From NCBI RefSeq assembly GCF_000512585.2, contig NC_089242.1:2294001-2358000 (forward strand): a stretch of DNA of 64,000 bases, written 5' to 3'. The translations under genes and the position numbers were made by a program. Source of the stretch: Kwoniella bestiolae CBS 10118 (lineage: Eukaryota; Basidiomycota; Tremellomycetes; Tremellales; Cryptococcaceae). The notes beneath the pieces were generated by a model that saw nothing but the letters and a program-made list of their open reading frames with translations, ran no database searches and had not been told where the DNA came from. Below are positions 24,270 to 36,001 of this stretch, in pieces. Within the stretch, counting starts at the first letter, position 1. Each line of letters begins with the position of its first letter.

Positions 24270-25172
24270 TCACGTCTCTCGCCAGCATCTTTCAGTGGTA
24301 CCATCGGTGGGAACGAAAAGCATGTTATACCTAATCCCACTCTTCGTCTCCTCCTCCAAACTAGTCTTGCCAGCCTCGACCAACCACCCCTTAATCCCAT
24401 ACACCAAAGCATCTCCCTTATTTCTGTTCCTGCTCGACAGGCTTAAGGGTTGGATCTCCAATGCCGAGGAGAAAACTTTTGACCAACGATCGTCAAGTCC
24501 CAAGGTTTTAGCGAGGTTATCGTCGGTGTTCCAAGTCGGTGGGGCTTTGCCGCACCCCACTTGAATCGTACCATCTTCTTTTCTTCTATCTTGCATCGTA
24601 AGGGGTATTAATGGTTCGTCCGCCTGTCTTATTGCATCAGTCGCGAGCTTGAACCAGTTGTACAGGGAGGGAGAACGATGCGGAGACTGTACAATACTCA
24701 CACGATCAGGAACAAAGCATTCACCGGAGAATGGCGCTCCCTCATCGACAATTATCTTCAACGACCAGATCCTATCCGCAGATGGATGCGGGTGAGGTTT
24801 AAGCTTGAATTTGGTAGCTAGCCCATCATCTTTGAAATGCAGATGAGTATCATGGGATAGCCCTCGAGCGATAAATCTATCTAAGATCTGAAGGGACCTG
24901 TCGATCTGAGAGCGTACAGCTGTGTTAGAGCCACTGGTAACTACTCGAGCCCAATTGGGGTCTTTCGATACTGCTTCCCTAAGACTGTTCATATTTCGTT
25001 CTTCTCTCGAGATCGCATTGGGGCCATCGATAGAGGTGGACACAGGACGAAGGGACATATCGACGGTGAGGAAGTCGCTGCGCGGGGAGGCGGTAGAGCC
25101 GCTGGAGGGATTGGTGAAAGTCCATTCGAGTGGGGTGGAGCCTGTCTCAAATAGGTTCGTAGGGTCAGACAT
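24270..25172 (-). CDS. Unknown two-exon family, member F
   Basis: Not recognised. Exons 24702-25172 and 24270-24623 give 274 residues with a 78-nt phase-0 intron (FVPDR|ADEPL). This is the clearest copy of the family plan: WTFTNPSSG, FLTVDMSLRP, MNSLREAVSKDPNWARVV, a helix-like IDRSLQILDRFIA, LHFKDDGLATKFKLKPHP, IWSLKIIVDEG; then EDGTIQVGCG, RWSKVFSSALEI, ALVYGIKGWLVEAG and the end block GIRYNMLFVPT. Closest partners are C and G. TATAAA lies about 117 bp upstream of the ATG. No targeting signal is visible. Confidence 0.67.
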   Translation of the reverse strand: MSDPTNLFETGSTPLEWTFTNPSSGSTASPRSDFLTVDMSLRPVSTSIDGPNAISREERNMNSLREAVSKDPNWARVVTSGSNTAVRSQIDRSLQILDRFIARGLSHDTHLHFKDDGLATKFKLKPHPHPSADRIWSLKIIVDEGAPFSGECFVPDRVSIVQSPHRSPSLYNWFKLATDAIRQADEPLIPLTMQDRRKEDGTIQVGCGKAPPTWNTDDNLAKTLGLDDRWSKVFSSALEIQPLSLSSRNRNKGDALVYGIKGWLVEAGKTSLEEETKSGIRYNMLFVPTDGTTERCWRET

Positions 25173-26087
25173 TGTTGGGCTAATTGGCTACTTGGGGGAG
25201 GCTTATCGTTGGTGTGTGATGTATCGGGGTGAAGGGTGGACGAGAAGATGATCAGGAAAAGAACCAAGTTTGAGATCACAGTACCGCCTTTATATCATAA
25301 ACCCATGTGTAATTAGAATTGATATTCCGCCAAAGCTCAGAAGGCACACCGCATCGCCTCCTATGACTAGACACGATCAGATGTACCGCCCGCTGGAATA
25401 GTTCCCCACTCGTCTTTTTCAAAAGAGTGAATAATTATAAGCGTACTGTGATTTTTCATATATTACGATATTGTCAGTTTCGCCTAGCCGTCTTGGAAGT
25501 CCAGTCTTCCTGGAAGACACACTTCCCTTTTATTCCTGCAGGAACACCGCATTGTACCGCATCATATCTGCATGCTCCAGTGAGCCTTCTTGAAGGGTTA
25601 GCTTTGACCTTCTAGCTTCGACCTTCTGACACATGAGGTAAAGGTTACTCTACTCGCTTGCGATAAGGATCAAAGGAGAAAGTGTCCCTTGGGGCAAAGG
25701 AGGTGCCATAGCGAATACTGTTGTCATACGCCTTATTCTGAAACTTGATGCTTAAGAAGTGAAGGCCGTCCAATCGACAAAGGATCAGTCATATCCAACG
25801 CATCTAGCTTCAGTATGATTAGCTCACTTGCATAGCTGCTGGCGTGAGACCGTAAGTGACATGGACTAGGATACGCATACGACGTGTGAGAATGGTCGAT
25901 GGAATAAGTCAGAATAGGTTTGAGGTGGGAATCCACCATGATCGCTTGAAGGCCTTTAGTTCGTATCGTCTAATTTGATTGCATGCATTGTCTACTGTTA
26001 GTTGTTTACTGGAAAGTACCTAGTATATCTTTTTTTCTTCTTCCCATTCTCGTTTCATACTTTTATCGCAAATCCTGAATATTACCC
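25173..26087. other. Intergenic upstream of member F
   Basis: 915 bp separating the family cluster from the peroxiredoxin gene; holds the F promoter. No gene seen. Confidence 0.55.
25289..25294 (-). promoter_or_regulatory. TATA-like box of member F
   Basis: TATAAA on the minus strand, about 117-122 bp upstream of the ATG at 25172. Confidence 0.45.
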
Positions 26088-27138
26088 TTACAAAGTCTTA
26101 AGGACCTCATCGGCGTGAGAAACGGTAACTGAAGACCGCCAACCCATCAGCTCTCTCTCCTTTCTCACACTTGATCTTTCTTTTGTAGAAAGGAGACGCA
26201 GAAATGGAACATACCTTCACCGGGAGAAGGCTCCACAGCTACATGAAGCACCTTTCCATCCTCAATGACAATAGCTCCTCTCTTGAGTCTGGGTCCACCG
26301 AAGATCGCTTGACCGTCGAGTACGAGACCGAGCGAGGAAGCGAGCTTGCTAGAATCGTCGGCGGCTGTGTGACGTGTAATGTACGGGTATTATCAGTACC
26401 GATCCGACGGGGAAGTACTGTATTTGGAGGACTTACCAAACTTAACGGTGTTCTTGTCACCTGCCAATTTCTCTTTCCACGCGTTGACTACGAACATGTC
26501 ATTCACAGCTACGATGTAGATGTCTTTGACTCCCTTGGATTGGAAGGTGGAGTATTGCTCGAGGTACCCTGGGACTTGGGAAGAGCAGGTGGGGGAGAAG
26601 CTATATCATGAAAACCAAAATGTCATTTTATCAGCACGAGTACCAGAGTATGACTGATTGAGTCTGGTAAATGGATATGTTACTCACGCGCCTGGAACCA
26701 AGACCAAGATGTTCTTTCCGGTCAATTTGGAGAAATTAACATTCTCTTCAAGACTGTTGATCCGGACATCCACGTCTGGGACAGCATCTCCTACTTTGAC
26801 AGGAGCAGCGGAGGCGAGGCTCGCTACGGCTGAGTGAGCAGCTTTGGCAGTGGCTTGGAGAACTGAGGCTGTAGTAATAATGTCAGTAATGGTAGCATTG
26901 GACGAGCAAAAGAACGTGGGGCTTACCCATTCTGTATTGTTTTACTGCTGTAGGTTGTAAAGTAGGTCTGACAGAGGAAGTGATCGATCGAGAGCTACAT
27001 TGTGACCAGGACAATGACGACAAGATCAGTAAAGGTACAACGTTGGTAAAGCTGGGGAGATGATACTCACACAGCGGTAGGTCTTACAAGTCTGTTTGGT
27101 TTGATAGCTCTGAGATTGACTGATTGTCTGAGTGACAT
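26088..27138 (-). CDS. Prx5/AHP1-type peroxiredoxin, probably mitochondrial
   Basis: Thiol peroxidase reducing H2O2 and alkyl hydroperoxides. Six exons (27071-27138, 26927-26994, 26688-26868, 26437-26600, 26215-26364, 26088-26128) sum to exactly 224 codons, 223 residues. The active-site loop is PGAFSPTCSSQVPGY with the peroxidatic Cys, and the Prx5 fold continues with VNDMFVVNAWKEKL and GGPRLKRGAIVIEDGKV. The first 44 residues are rich in Arg, Ser and hydrophobics and nearly free of acidic residues (MSLRQSVNLRAIKPNRL...), as in a mitochondrial presequence. A second ATG at codon 45 (MASVLQATAKAA), just before the second intron, could give a cytosolic form. It shares a 408-bp divergent promoter with ELP6. 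Confidence 0.94.
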
Positions 27139-27304
27139 GGTGAAAGAACTGAATGGAAGGAATGAGGGGATAAGATTGGGTATATATAGTTGGCCAGGAA
27201 TATGAGTACTCCACTACTCGTTCGAAGTGCAATTGCCGGAACAATCAACCACCAACGGATCAATCTCACTGATGCCATCGTTCCAGCAGGCTAGTGCGTC
27301 ATCC

Positions 27305-27332
27305 CACGTGTCACTCACGTTATTATCACGTG
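27305..27332. promoter_or_regulatory. Paired CACGTG motifs in divergent promoter
   Basis: CACGTG occurs at 27305-27310 and again at 27327-27332, 22 bp apart centre to centre, in the 408-bp promoter shared by the peroxiredoxin and ELP6 genes. The flanks are inverted (CACGTGTCA and TCACGTGACA). CACGTG is the core bound by bHLH factors such as Cbf1 in yeast; binding here is inferred. Confidence 0.5.
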
Positions 27333-27546
27333 ACACATCATAATTCCGTAGGAATGTGGATCCTACAATTCAACTCGCAATAGTTGTCCTCTGTTAGAGT
27401 GAAACAGCTGGGTATCTATCTCGACTCATTGACCAACAATCAAGATCGACTGATCGGAGCACCACCACCTCAAACTCAGATCAGCAGCCAGCAGTAAGAC
27501 CAACCGAGCAGCAGAATAACGCCACTGGACCACTGATCTGGACACG

Positions 27547-28668
27547 ATGACATACCTCACATCCCACCTTCCGTTCCCTTCATCCTCATCTTCATCTTCG
27601 CTACCTCCCCCTCGTTCTCACCTGATCATCTCAGATACTCTCGCTTCTCCTGGGCATTTCGCAACATACCACCTCCTGTCCTCTGCACTGGGCAAGGAGA
27701 AACGTAAGGTGATTTGGGTAGACTTCAGAGGAGAGGGCAGGGCAAGCTGGGAAGCTATCCTGAAGAAGATTGTGAGTTTATCTTTGATATTGTGTCTTGA
27801 AAAGATGGTTCTGATCCTGGTTCCATGTGAATAGGGTACACCACTTCCGCCCCTCACTAGCAACTCTTTCATACATATCTCACCGTCCTCTTTACCCTCT
27901 TCAATCAAGGTATCAACCAAAAACACCCCTCGGCTATTCGACGGGAACGATGCTCCTTCATTGCGAGAAACGTACGATACAACCCTATCGCACCTCACTG
28001 AGCACAGCCTGGTAATACTAGATGGACTTAGTGAATTGGACTGGATAGGATTCAGCGCGTTGGAGATAAGCAAATTCGTTAGAGCAGTATTTGCAAAAGT
28101 AAAATTGGTAAGTCAATCAGCTAGACTCCCCTCAACTCACATCCTCAATCTCACCTCTCTTGACATCTCTTCAGCTTTAAGCCAGGAAACCTTCCGGGCC
28201 ATGCCATACGATACATGCTCACTGCCCTCTCTTTTTCACAGTCCAACTCCATCCTCATATCTACCCTGCACGCAGACCATCTCCCCCTCTCATCAACCAT
28301 CATTCCTCCCAAAGAAGGGAACGAGGACGAGCTCCTAGATAGACTATTGAGGATGGGCCAGGGGTGCTGGTGGAGGATCGCGCATCTCCCCTCGGGACGA
28401 AGTGGGGACGTGATGGGCGAGGTGAGTTATCGGCAGTCTTTGCATATCAATCGGAACGGAGATCTACCGAAGAACGAAGGAAGAGCACGAGGGGGTAGGC
28501 TGACTTGTTTGTCCTATACAGATCTCTTCCCACCCCTTGACCAAAAGTATAGGAATGGAGGAAGATCAGAAATCCCCTTATGTATCGAGGTCGAACCCCT
28601 TACAGTATAGATTGGAACCAAATACCGTCAGGGTATTCCCTAAAGGTACTGGTAGGGGATTCTTATAA
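27547..28668 (+). CDS. ELP6: Elongator complex subunit ELP6
   Basis: Subunit of the Elp4-Elp5-Elp6 RecA-like ring of Elongator, needed for wobble-uridine modification of tRNAs. Exons 27547-27771, 27835-28107, 28182-28421 and 28522-28668 sum to 295 codons (294 residues), close to the usual Elp6 length. Features are an opening strand HLIISDTLASPGHFATYHLL where a P-loop is degenerate, KVIWVDFRGEGRASWEAIL, the Walker-B-like strand HSLVILDGLSELDWIG, a hydrophobic strand NSILISTLHADHLPL, and the C-terminal block RLEPNTVRVFPKGTGRGFL typical of Elp5/Elp6 proteins. The third exon acceptor is TTTAAG. No other Elongator gene is in the window. Confidence 0.85.
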
Positions 28669-28907
28669 CCGTAGGTAGAACTGGTGATCGTCCCTCCTCA
28701 TTGTACGAATCGACCAAATTAGATCGGAAGTGTCCAAAGCAAGATAGGATGGGTAATTCCACGTCCCATTCGCCAGTTGAAGATTGGATGATCGGACACG
28801 TTATCTGGCTTCATAGACTTTCACCGTACAGGGCGTGCCTTGCTCAATGTTGTATAAACCAATTTGTATCACATATAGCCCCATGCATATAATGATACCA
28901 CAAATGC

Positions 28908-31819
28908 CTATCTTCCAACGAACCAACTTTCCACCACCTGCGCTACACTCCTGCCTGCTCCCGGCGCAGCACACGAGAGATCATACTTCATACCGTGAGC
29001 TACGAAGACCGCTCGATAGTGAAGCCATATAGCTAGGACGATACCGGCGTGCCACCACTATAACCACAAAGATATCAGATATTAGCAGTAGCTCTGAGGA
29101 AGACAGATATGCACAGAAGGGTCGAAGCGGTGAGACGGAATGTCTTGGGTGGTGAGACCTGACAGGAGTCGTAGATGTGGAAAGGAAGTCGACAGGGACA
29201 AGGGCATGATACAGAATGGGTTGACAATGAATGATAGAAACGGAGGGATAACCCACCTGATGAGACATCCCGAATCTATCAAACCTCCCAGGCCACCTAC
29301 ATTCCGGGAAGTGCATGGCGTAGAACCATAATCCCGTAAGATACGTGGCGATCGACCATCCGAACGGGGCTGCGAAACAGATCAAAACGAGTCAGAACAC
29401 AGAGTAGTCCCAGGAAGAGATAAGTAGATGGGGGGAGGGTACGTACCGACAAAAGATAATGCTTTGAAGAAACCGTGTTGGAAGAACAATTGGAGCATCG
29501 GCGCGAACATTGCTACGCACAGAACGAGGAAGAACGAGATACGGAGGTGCTAAGGATAATCATCAGCTCATGAATCTTTACCTTTCCCTCAGGAAAGGAT
29601 GAAACAGAATGAGGTTTGGTCCTCACCTTATTCCTCCTCTCGTTGAACCATCTTTGAAAAGGTAGATATGAACCCAATGCACCACACAGTGCGTTGGTCG
29701 TACAATACAACAAGACATATTTGGGCTGACAGTAAAACCCATTGTATACGACCGTTCCGAACGATGCTGCGATGAGCCCTATATATCTCGACAAGTCAGT
29801 TCCTTGATCCCTTGGACGCTGTTTCATATGATTGAACTCACAGGATATACCAATATCTGCGTGAAGAGGAATTTCAACAAGCACCGTCAGTAATATTGCA
29901 CCTGACGAGTTGGAGCGTAATTGAAGACAACTCACAGTCCACACATGCACCCCATTCGAACCATCTCTTCGAAGCGCACCCGCTAAGCACATGCCAACTT
30001 GCTGAGGAGAACAGGCAGGAAATAGCGGCGATGAGGTATAATGCCAAGATGAGGGTATCGAGGAGATGAGCATTGGGAAGCGGCGGGTTGAGGATCATGT
30101 ACTGCATGGAGCGAAATTGGTAATTGCGGGTCAGCCCGAGGGCTGAGGAGGTCGTGAGGCAGAAAGGAGGAACTTACAGGGATAAAGAGCGAGATGAGAA
30201 TGGTAGGTATGAAATGACTGTGAATGTTGACTGATCGAGATCAATAGGAGATCAGCATCACTCTTTCTACGATGATACAAAACTCGACCTACTCGTCTCG
30301 TTATGCATCGTGAAAGCGGATTTGATGAGCGGTACAGGCCCAGTCTTAAGATGGAGGGGGATGAAACGGCTAAGTGAGGAGTATCATAGCAGACTTGGTC
30401 AGCATGATTTCATTTATTCGGTCTATCTTCATATGAATTGTGGGCGCTGGTTTGTTAAAGTATCTCGAAGTTAAAATAGACCCACTATCCCGTATGTATA
30501 TGTTCGTTATTCCTCCAAATCGCTGGCAAGTCCTCATACTTGATCAACCTCCTCCCGTCATCCGATCGTTTCAACGACTCCTGTACCGTCGGACCCATCG
30601 TCGACTCATCATGCTCTGCAGCCAATGCGGTCAACTTGGTATCGGTGATTTCGGGATGTTTCAAGATATATTGTTCATCCTCTTCGTCTTGGTCTTCCTC
30701 TTCATCTACTCCCTGCTCCTCTTCCTCGCCCTGTCCTTCTAATTTCTTAGGTGATACCGTCTCCACATCATCTACCAAGGGAGACTTCCAGTACGGATCA
30801 GTCTTCGATCTCTGCAACTTCCCCCTCTCGGTCCTAAGCGCATCTCCTCTTATCCTAATCGTACCGATTGTTGGGAAACCAGCTGCACCCAACGATTTCG
30901 ATCTAATAGCTCTACGTCTATTAGCTTGCGCCGAGGCAGGCGTCCTATTGGGAAAGAGGTATTCCGGCTCCTCGTCTTCCTCCTCATCTTGATCGACGGG
31001 ATACCTCTCCAACGAAGCTGCTCGTAATCTCCTAGGCAACTTATGGTGGAAAGCCAGATCATCTTCTTGTTCTTCCCATCCCAGCCTTTCCCACCCCGCC
31101 CATTCCTCGGAGGGTAATAAGGTGTGAACGACATCTACCATACGCTTACGGGCACTTGCTATAGCTCCCAAATGATCTGTGGTCCCCTCTCCGGAGGAAG
31201 ACGAGGCGTAGTTGTAGTTGTAGACCAGACCTGGATCTATGGAGGATAATCTTGAAGGCAACGATCGCAACCATTCTTTGGAAGGGTACGAGGGAATGCT
31301 GGGTACAGCTACTGATGGTACGGACACAGACAACGAAGGGAGATAATTCAAAGCTTCTTCTCGGAGGGTTGATAGGTGGTTGAGTAACCTCAAATGATGG
31401 CTTACTTCTACACCTCTACCGTTGAGTCCATTAGGAGCGGCAGTTGGGTCAAACCGATTCCTCAAGCCCTGTTGGGAGGCGGAGCCAATCTTACTTGACG
31501 AGGCATATCCTACCGCCTCTCCACCAAAGTCGTCCTCCCCATACTCGTACTCGTCGTCCTCTCCTGAGCCGGAGATTGAAAGCGAGGAGGAGGAAGCTCT
31601 AAGTCGTTCTTCCTCTGCTGGTGGAAGGTCACCCAATTTGGATCTGAGGGCCACCTCGACTTCCCCTAGGTATCCTAGAAGCGCTGCTCGGAGGTTGGGG
31701 ATGTTAGGTCGGAAGGTCGGTAAAGGTGGATGAGAGAGTCGTCTCCACGAAGAGGAGGAGGTGGAGGGTTCAGTGTTCTGGGGTGGAGGAGATGGGGAAG
31801 GGGAAGGTTGGTCCGACAT
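28908..31819 (-). CDS. PAQR/adiponectin-receptor family (IZH3-like) membrane protein
   Basis: Seven-TM family linked in yeast to zinc and lipid/sterol homeostasis (Izh1-4). The first exon (30486-31819) encodes about 444 residues of acidic, Ser-rich cytosolic tail. The core then reads YEDLPAIWRNNEHIHTG|YRFIP and HNET|INIHSHFIP, matching the family's HTGYR and HNET-NIWTH signatures across two splice sites. FSSASWHVLSGC carries the first conserved His; the end has GMSHQ|WWHAGIVLAIWLHY with the paired His residues of the metal site. The stop is at 28908. Total length is roughly 750 residues. A long N-terminal extension is known for yeast Izh3. It is convergent with ELP6 over 239 bp. Confidence 0.9.
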
Positions 31820-33791
31820 TTTATGGAAGGCTGACGTGAGCTGCGAAATCGAGGATACTGTAGGGAGGAAGGGGAGAATAGAAAGAGCGACGATAGCTTT
31901 CCGGAGGGAAGCTACAAGAAGGGGTTATGTATGTCTATGGCTATCAACAAATGAATGAATGCTCAAATGAGATTGAACGTGCAATAATGCCGAAAAAGAG
32001 CAAAAGAGGATCAAGATGATATATGTTCGGTCTCAGTTACCCGGCCGAGTGGATCAGTGCGTAGCACAGTAGGTAGTGCCTAATTTGATGCCGGGTTTGA
32101 CGGGAGGAGCAGTGGCAGTAGCACTCTATGGGATTGGATTGACACTCCATGCATCATCTGTCACTATCTCATGCATGTGCAATGGTCTAGCGTGGTGTTA
32201 TCCAGCTGTCGAGCGAGCGAAGATGAGCTATGCAATTTCGAACACAGCAGAAAGCGGCGCACAAAGGTAAGAGGTGCTCAGTCAGCTTGGCTTATGTTGT
32301 ACTGGTACTGAGCGGCTCAAGTCTGTATTTCGGGGTTCATGATATGGAACTAAAGGATCCACCTGAGAGCGTATGCTGCATTTCGGATGTCTGTCGGTAC
32401 TCCTTGTTCTCCTTCGGACTGCCCGCTACAGCTGACGCGCAGTGTATTATCAATCAAGTCTCCATTGCAGCTCGGTGGGACCGTATCGACTGAGATATGT
32501 CGGTGACTGAAAATATGGGGTGATTCTCATTCCGACTGGCCTTGACGCCGATTGCAATAATGACTATAGGTGAAATATTCATGCTGTGTGTCTTTGGTCC
32601 GCCAAACTCGCTCATCAACTCGAACTCATGCTTTCATCCCATTAATCAGATGGGACATTACTTGTACTTCACCAGCAGATCAGATGTATACTGTATTCGA
32701 CCATTGATCCATCCTCCTAGGGACACCGCCTATAGACGGAATCAAGTCAAAACGTGACATGCATGCAGCACTGTTCTTGTTGCTTGGGTGCTTGGTGTTT
32801 GGTGCTTTGGCTTGGCCCTTGCATCATCAGTGATAATTACTGCGTAACAACCGAGCAAAGCCAATAACAAACATGGGTGAATCTGTGGATAAGGGTTAAA
32901 GGATCTCAGGAACGTGACGTGAAATTGAAATTGAATAAACCCCCTTTTATTCCCTTTCTGTTGTTTACCCCACTTTGATACTGTGATGCTGTGTTTGTGC
33001 TTGGCAAGTTAATATGACGCTAAAAAGAGTGGTGCTGCTGCGTTTCAGGTTCATGATTTGATTTGAGTGTATTTTCCCCCCCGTTGTTTTCCCCGTGGAT
33101 ATCCTTTTCATCCTTTTATCCCTTGTTGACAATCCGAAGGTCTCTCCTCTCTCCGCAGGATCACAGTGTAAAGTGCAAATGAAATAAAATGAATACAACA
33201 CAAAAAAAACAGTATAAGCTCTTATGCTATGACCTCAGTTGCTCTTTCCACCACCAGCTCACACTCCTTTATCTTGATTTATCGCTTTGACTGCTCTTGC
33301 TTTGCTCAATTTATACTCTCTCGGATACCGTAATACCACCTAAAACCTAGAGTAGAGATCATCACGGCTACCGGTCCCCCTCCTCCGTCTCTCAGTTGAA
33401 TCGCTTGGATACTTTATTCCCCTTGCACGTGGGTGTTTGTACCAAGAAACAGAAATCAAAAGTCAAGGTCAAGGTCAGATGTCAAGCCGATAACTAAGAA
33501 AATCATTGTCATTGTCATTGCTGTGCTTTGCTTTGCTTTGCTATACCCCCCCATCCCATCTCGACCGAATATCCATAGTCACGCTCTTTTCTCCTTTTCC
33601 AACATCCAACCCTTATGTGTTTGATATCCACCTTTGAATAAAGCTATACCACCCCACACCAAACCACTTCAACTCGATATATCCCAACTCACATTCACTC
33701 TTTACAACAACATCGACGATAATACCCAACCCCACACACTACCTCGCTCAGACCGACTTCACTCGCTCGCCCCCTTTTCCACCGTTCACTC
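31820..33791. other. 2-kb divergent promoter region, PAQR gene / GT69 copy 1
   Basis: No supported gene. Contains a CACGTG at 33426-33431, a CTTTG microsatellite near 33528-33541, and a pyrimidine- and C-rich stretch (33540-33790) that is probably the 5' leader of the GT69 gene. Confidence 0.55.
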
Positions 33792-36001
33792 ATGGATAAA
33801 CGAATCCCCTCGCCGTTTAGCCAAGCCCTCTATGCCGTGGAGGTATTGACAGACAGATTAAGGAATTTGGGTGCAGGTGGTGTCGGGCTGGCAAGGACGG
33901 AGCAGCCGGATCGGGATCGGGATCAAGAGGATAGTTATCGACTACTATCATATAGGGATAGTATACACGAACCAACCAGACCTTCCGAGAGCACCGATCT
34001 ACAAAATGACGAGGAGGAGAACGAATCACCCCCTCCATACGATATCGATTCACCTACATCACCTACCTCACCCGGATTCCCCGTACCCAGCCATTCACCA
34101 TCTGTACGCTTCCGTATAGATTACCTCCTGGTCACCATCATACTCCTCGCTATAGGCAGCACACTCACCCTCTTCGTCGTGTTCCCCTTCCCAACGACTA
34201 TACCGGCTTTTATCGGATTACTGACGATACTAGTGGGATGGACCTCAATAACGTGGATGAGGGTGTTATACCACTTATCAAATACTTTCAAATCAAAGGA
34301 GAAAACTTCGAATAGAAGTAAGAATTTCTTCAACAGGTTCTCAAATACCAAGCGAACCGTCCTGGTCACATCGACATTGTTCATATTATTCTTGTCATGC
34401 TTGGGATTTTGTCCACCGGAGGAAAAGGTCGTACCCACTAGGCCGTATGGGTATGGAACGGAGAAGTACTTCGTAGCTGCCAATCTGCATAATAGCGAGG
34501 ATATCTTGCCGAGATGGTCCAGTGAATTGATCAAATTGATAGATTATCGTGAGTTGTCATCTCATTCTCATTGAGGCCTCCCTCTCTCTCATATTGAGAC
34601 TGCACGTCATGGTTTGTGCTCAGGCGTACTGATACTTGGTACGCTGTAGTCGGCACCGACAACGTCCACGTCTCAATATACGAATCCAACTCCCAAGACT
34701 CCACGAAATCCCTCCTTTCCTCGTTGAACCAGACCCTCCAAGAGAAGGGAGTGGGCAGAACCATAATAACAGAGCAAGACGATAAACACTGGTGGCCCTA
34801 TAACACCTCGCCAGAGAGGATAGGGTATCTGGCAAATGCACGGAACAAAGCTTTGATACCTATTCAATCGGATGATCCCTCGATCAGGCTAGAGGGGTAT
34901 AACGAGTTCACCAAGATCATCTTCCTGAATGATGTGTATTTTACTTGGGGGAGTATGGTCAGGTTGATCAATACTAAGATTGAGGGGAGGGACGAGTATG
35001 ATCAGGTCTGTGCGATGGATTTCGGTACTTCTGGTGAGTCGGTCGTTCACAAACCTGTCAAGTGTTTATACCCCAACACCTAGTAACACTCAGAACGCTA
35101 ATGGTGTGGTGATTTATTCTTCGCTTCGATGCAGGCCTCTACGATACATGGGCATCAAGAGATATCTGCGGTACACCCCTTCGACCATTCTGGCCATACG
35201 TCAAAGATGAGATTACAATTGAGAAGCTCAGGAAGGAGGAGCCGTTCGAGGTTTCATCATGTTGGAATGGTGCGGTGGTGTTCAAAGCTGGACCTTTCCT
35301 GTATAAGCCAAAGGAGACCGATGTCGTACCTGAGGAAGTGATGGAGGATACGCTGGAGGAAAGTGAGAGTGGTAGACATATGATGAAGAGGGGTTGGAAG
35401 ATGGTTGATAATCGTGAGTTTTACCTATCCTCTTTCAAACTAAACCCAAATGCCCATCTTATCTCTCGGGGACATCTTGTGATCTTGTCATCTATATGAT
35501 AGGCTGACACGTTCGCATTGGATATCAGCCACCTACCCCAACTCCGTGTTCTCACCTTCTTTGACCCTCCCCATCCAATTCCGAACATCCAACATCTCAG
35601 CGTGCGACCACTCGGAATGCTTCCTGATAGGATACGACCTGCACAGGCTGTACGATACCGTCGACCGACCGCCCAGGATCTACATGAACCCTACCGTGAA
35701 ATTGGCTTATGAGAAGAATTGGTATGTATGGCATAATTCTGTGTTGAGGATTCCGGTCGTGCAGTGGTGGTTGGGTAGGTTGGCTTTTTCTTCACAATGT
35801 ATGAAATTATCCCCTAGCGCTGACTCTTTGAACGTGCATGTAGAAAACTGGAGTAGAGGTTACCCATTCTACTTTGTCGATTGGATATGGGAGAAGGCAG
35901 GCCGAAGGCGCGATTACTGCACATGGTCCGCATTGGCGGTTCATCTACCTTATAGATGCCCTTCTCTACCTGGCGCGGTCGATAAGAATTGGGACCAGTG
36001 A
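33792..36001 (+). CDS. GT69 (CAP59-family) glycosyltransferase, copy 1
   Basis: Type II membrane protein of the family that includes cryptococcal CAP59 and the alpha-1,3-mannosyltransferase CMT1. Exons 33792-34548, 34650-35033, 35135-35413, 35529-35774 and 35844-36001 sum to 608 codons. The N-terminal cytosolic region has ESPPPYDIDSP (a PPxY motif); hydrophobic stretches follow (LLVTIILLAIGSTLTLFVVF, TLFILFLSCLGF). The lumenal domain has KYFVAANLHNSEDILPRWS, VHVSIYESNSQDSTK, DDKHWWPY, KIIFLNDVYFTW, QVCAMDFG, YDTWASRDICGTPLRPFWPY, SSCWNGAVV, CDHSECFLIGYDLHR and RDYCTWSA. Donor sugar and acceptor are not predictable. Every intron coincides with one in copy 2. Confidence 0.92.

Noticed and set aside
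30540..31733. Plus-strand frames rich in Ser opposite the PAQR tail exon
   Set aside because: They are antisense shadows of the acidic Glu/Ser-rich coding sequence.
32076..32757. Open frames in the 2-kb region before GT69 copy 1
   Set aside because: Short, mutually overlapping, no domain or splice continuity.
33528..33541. CTTTG repeat considered as a regulatory or CRISPR-like array
   Set aside because: Simple microsatellite without spacers; eukaryotic context.
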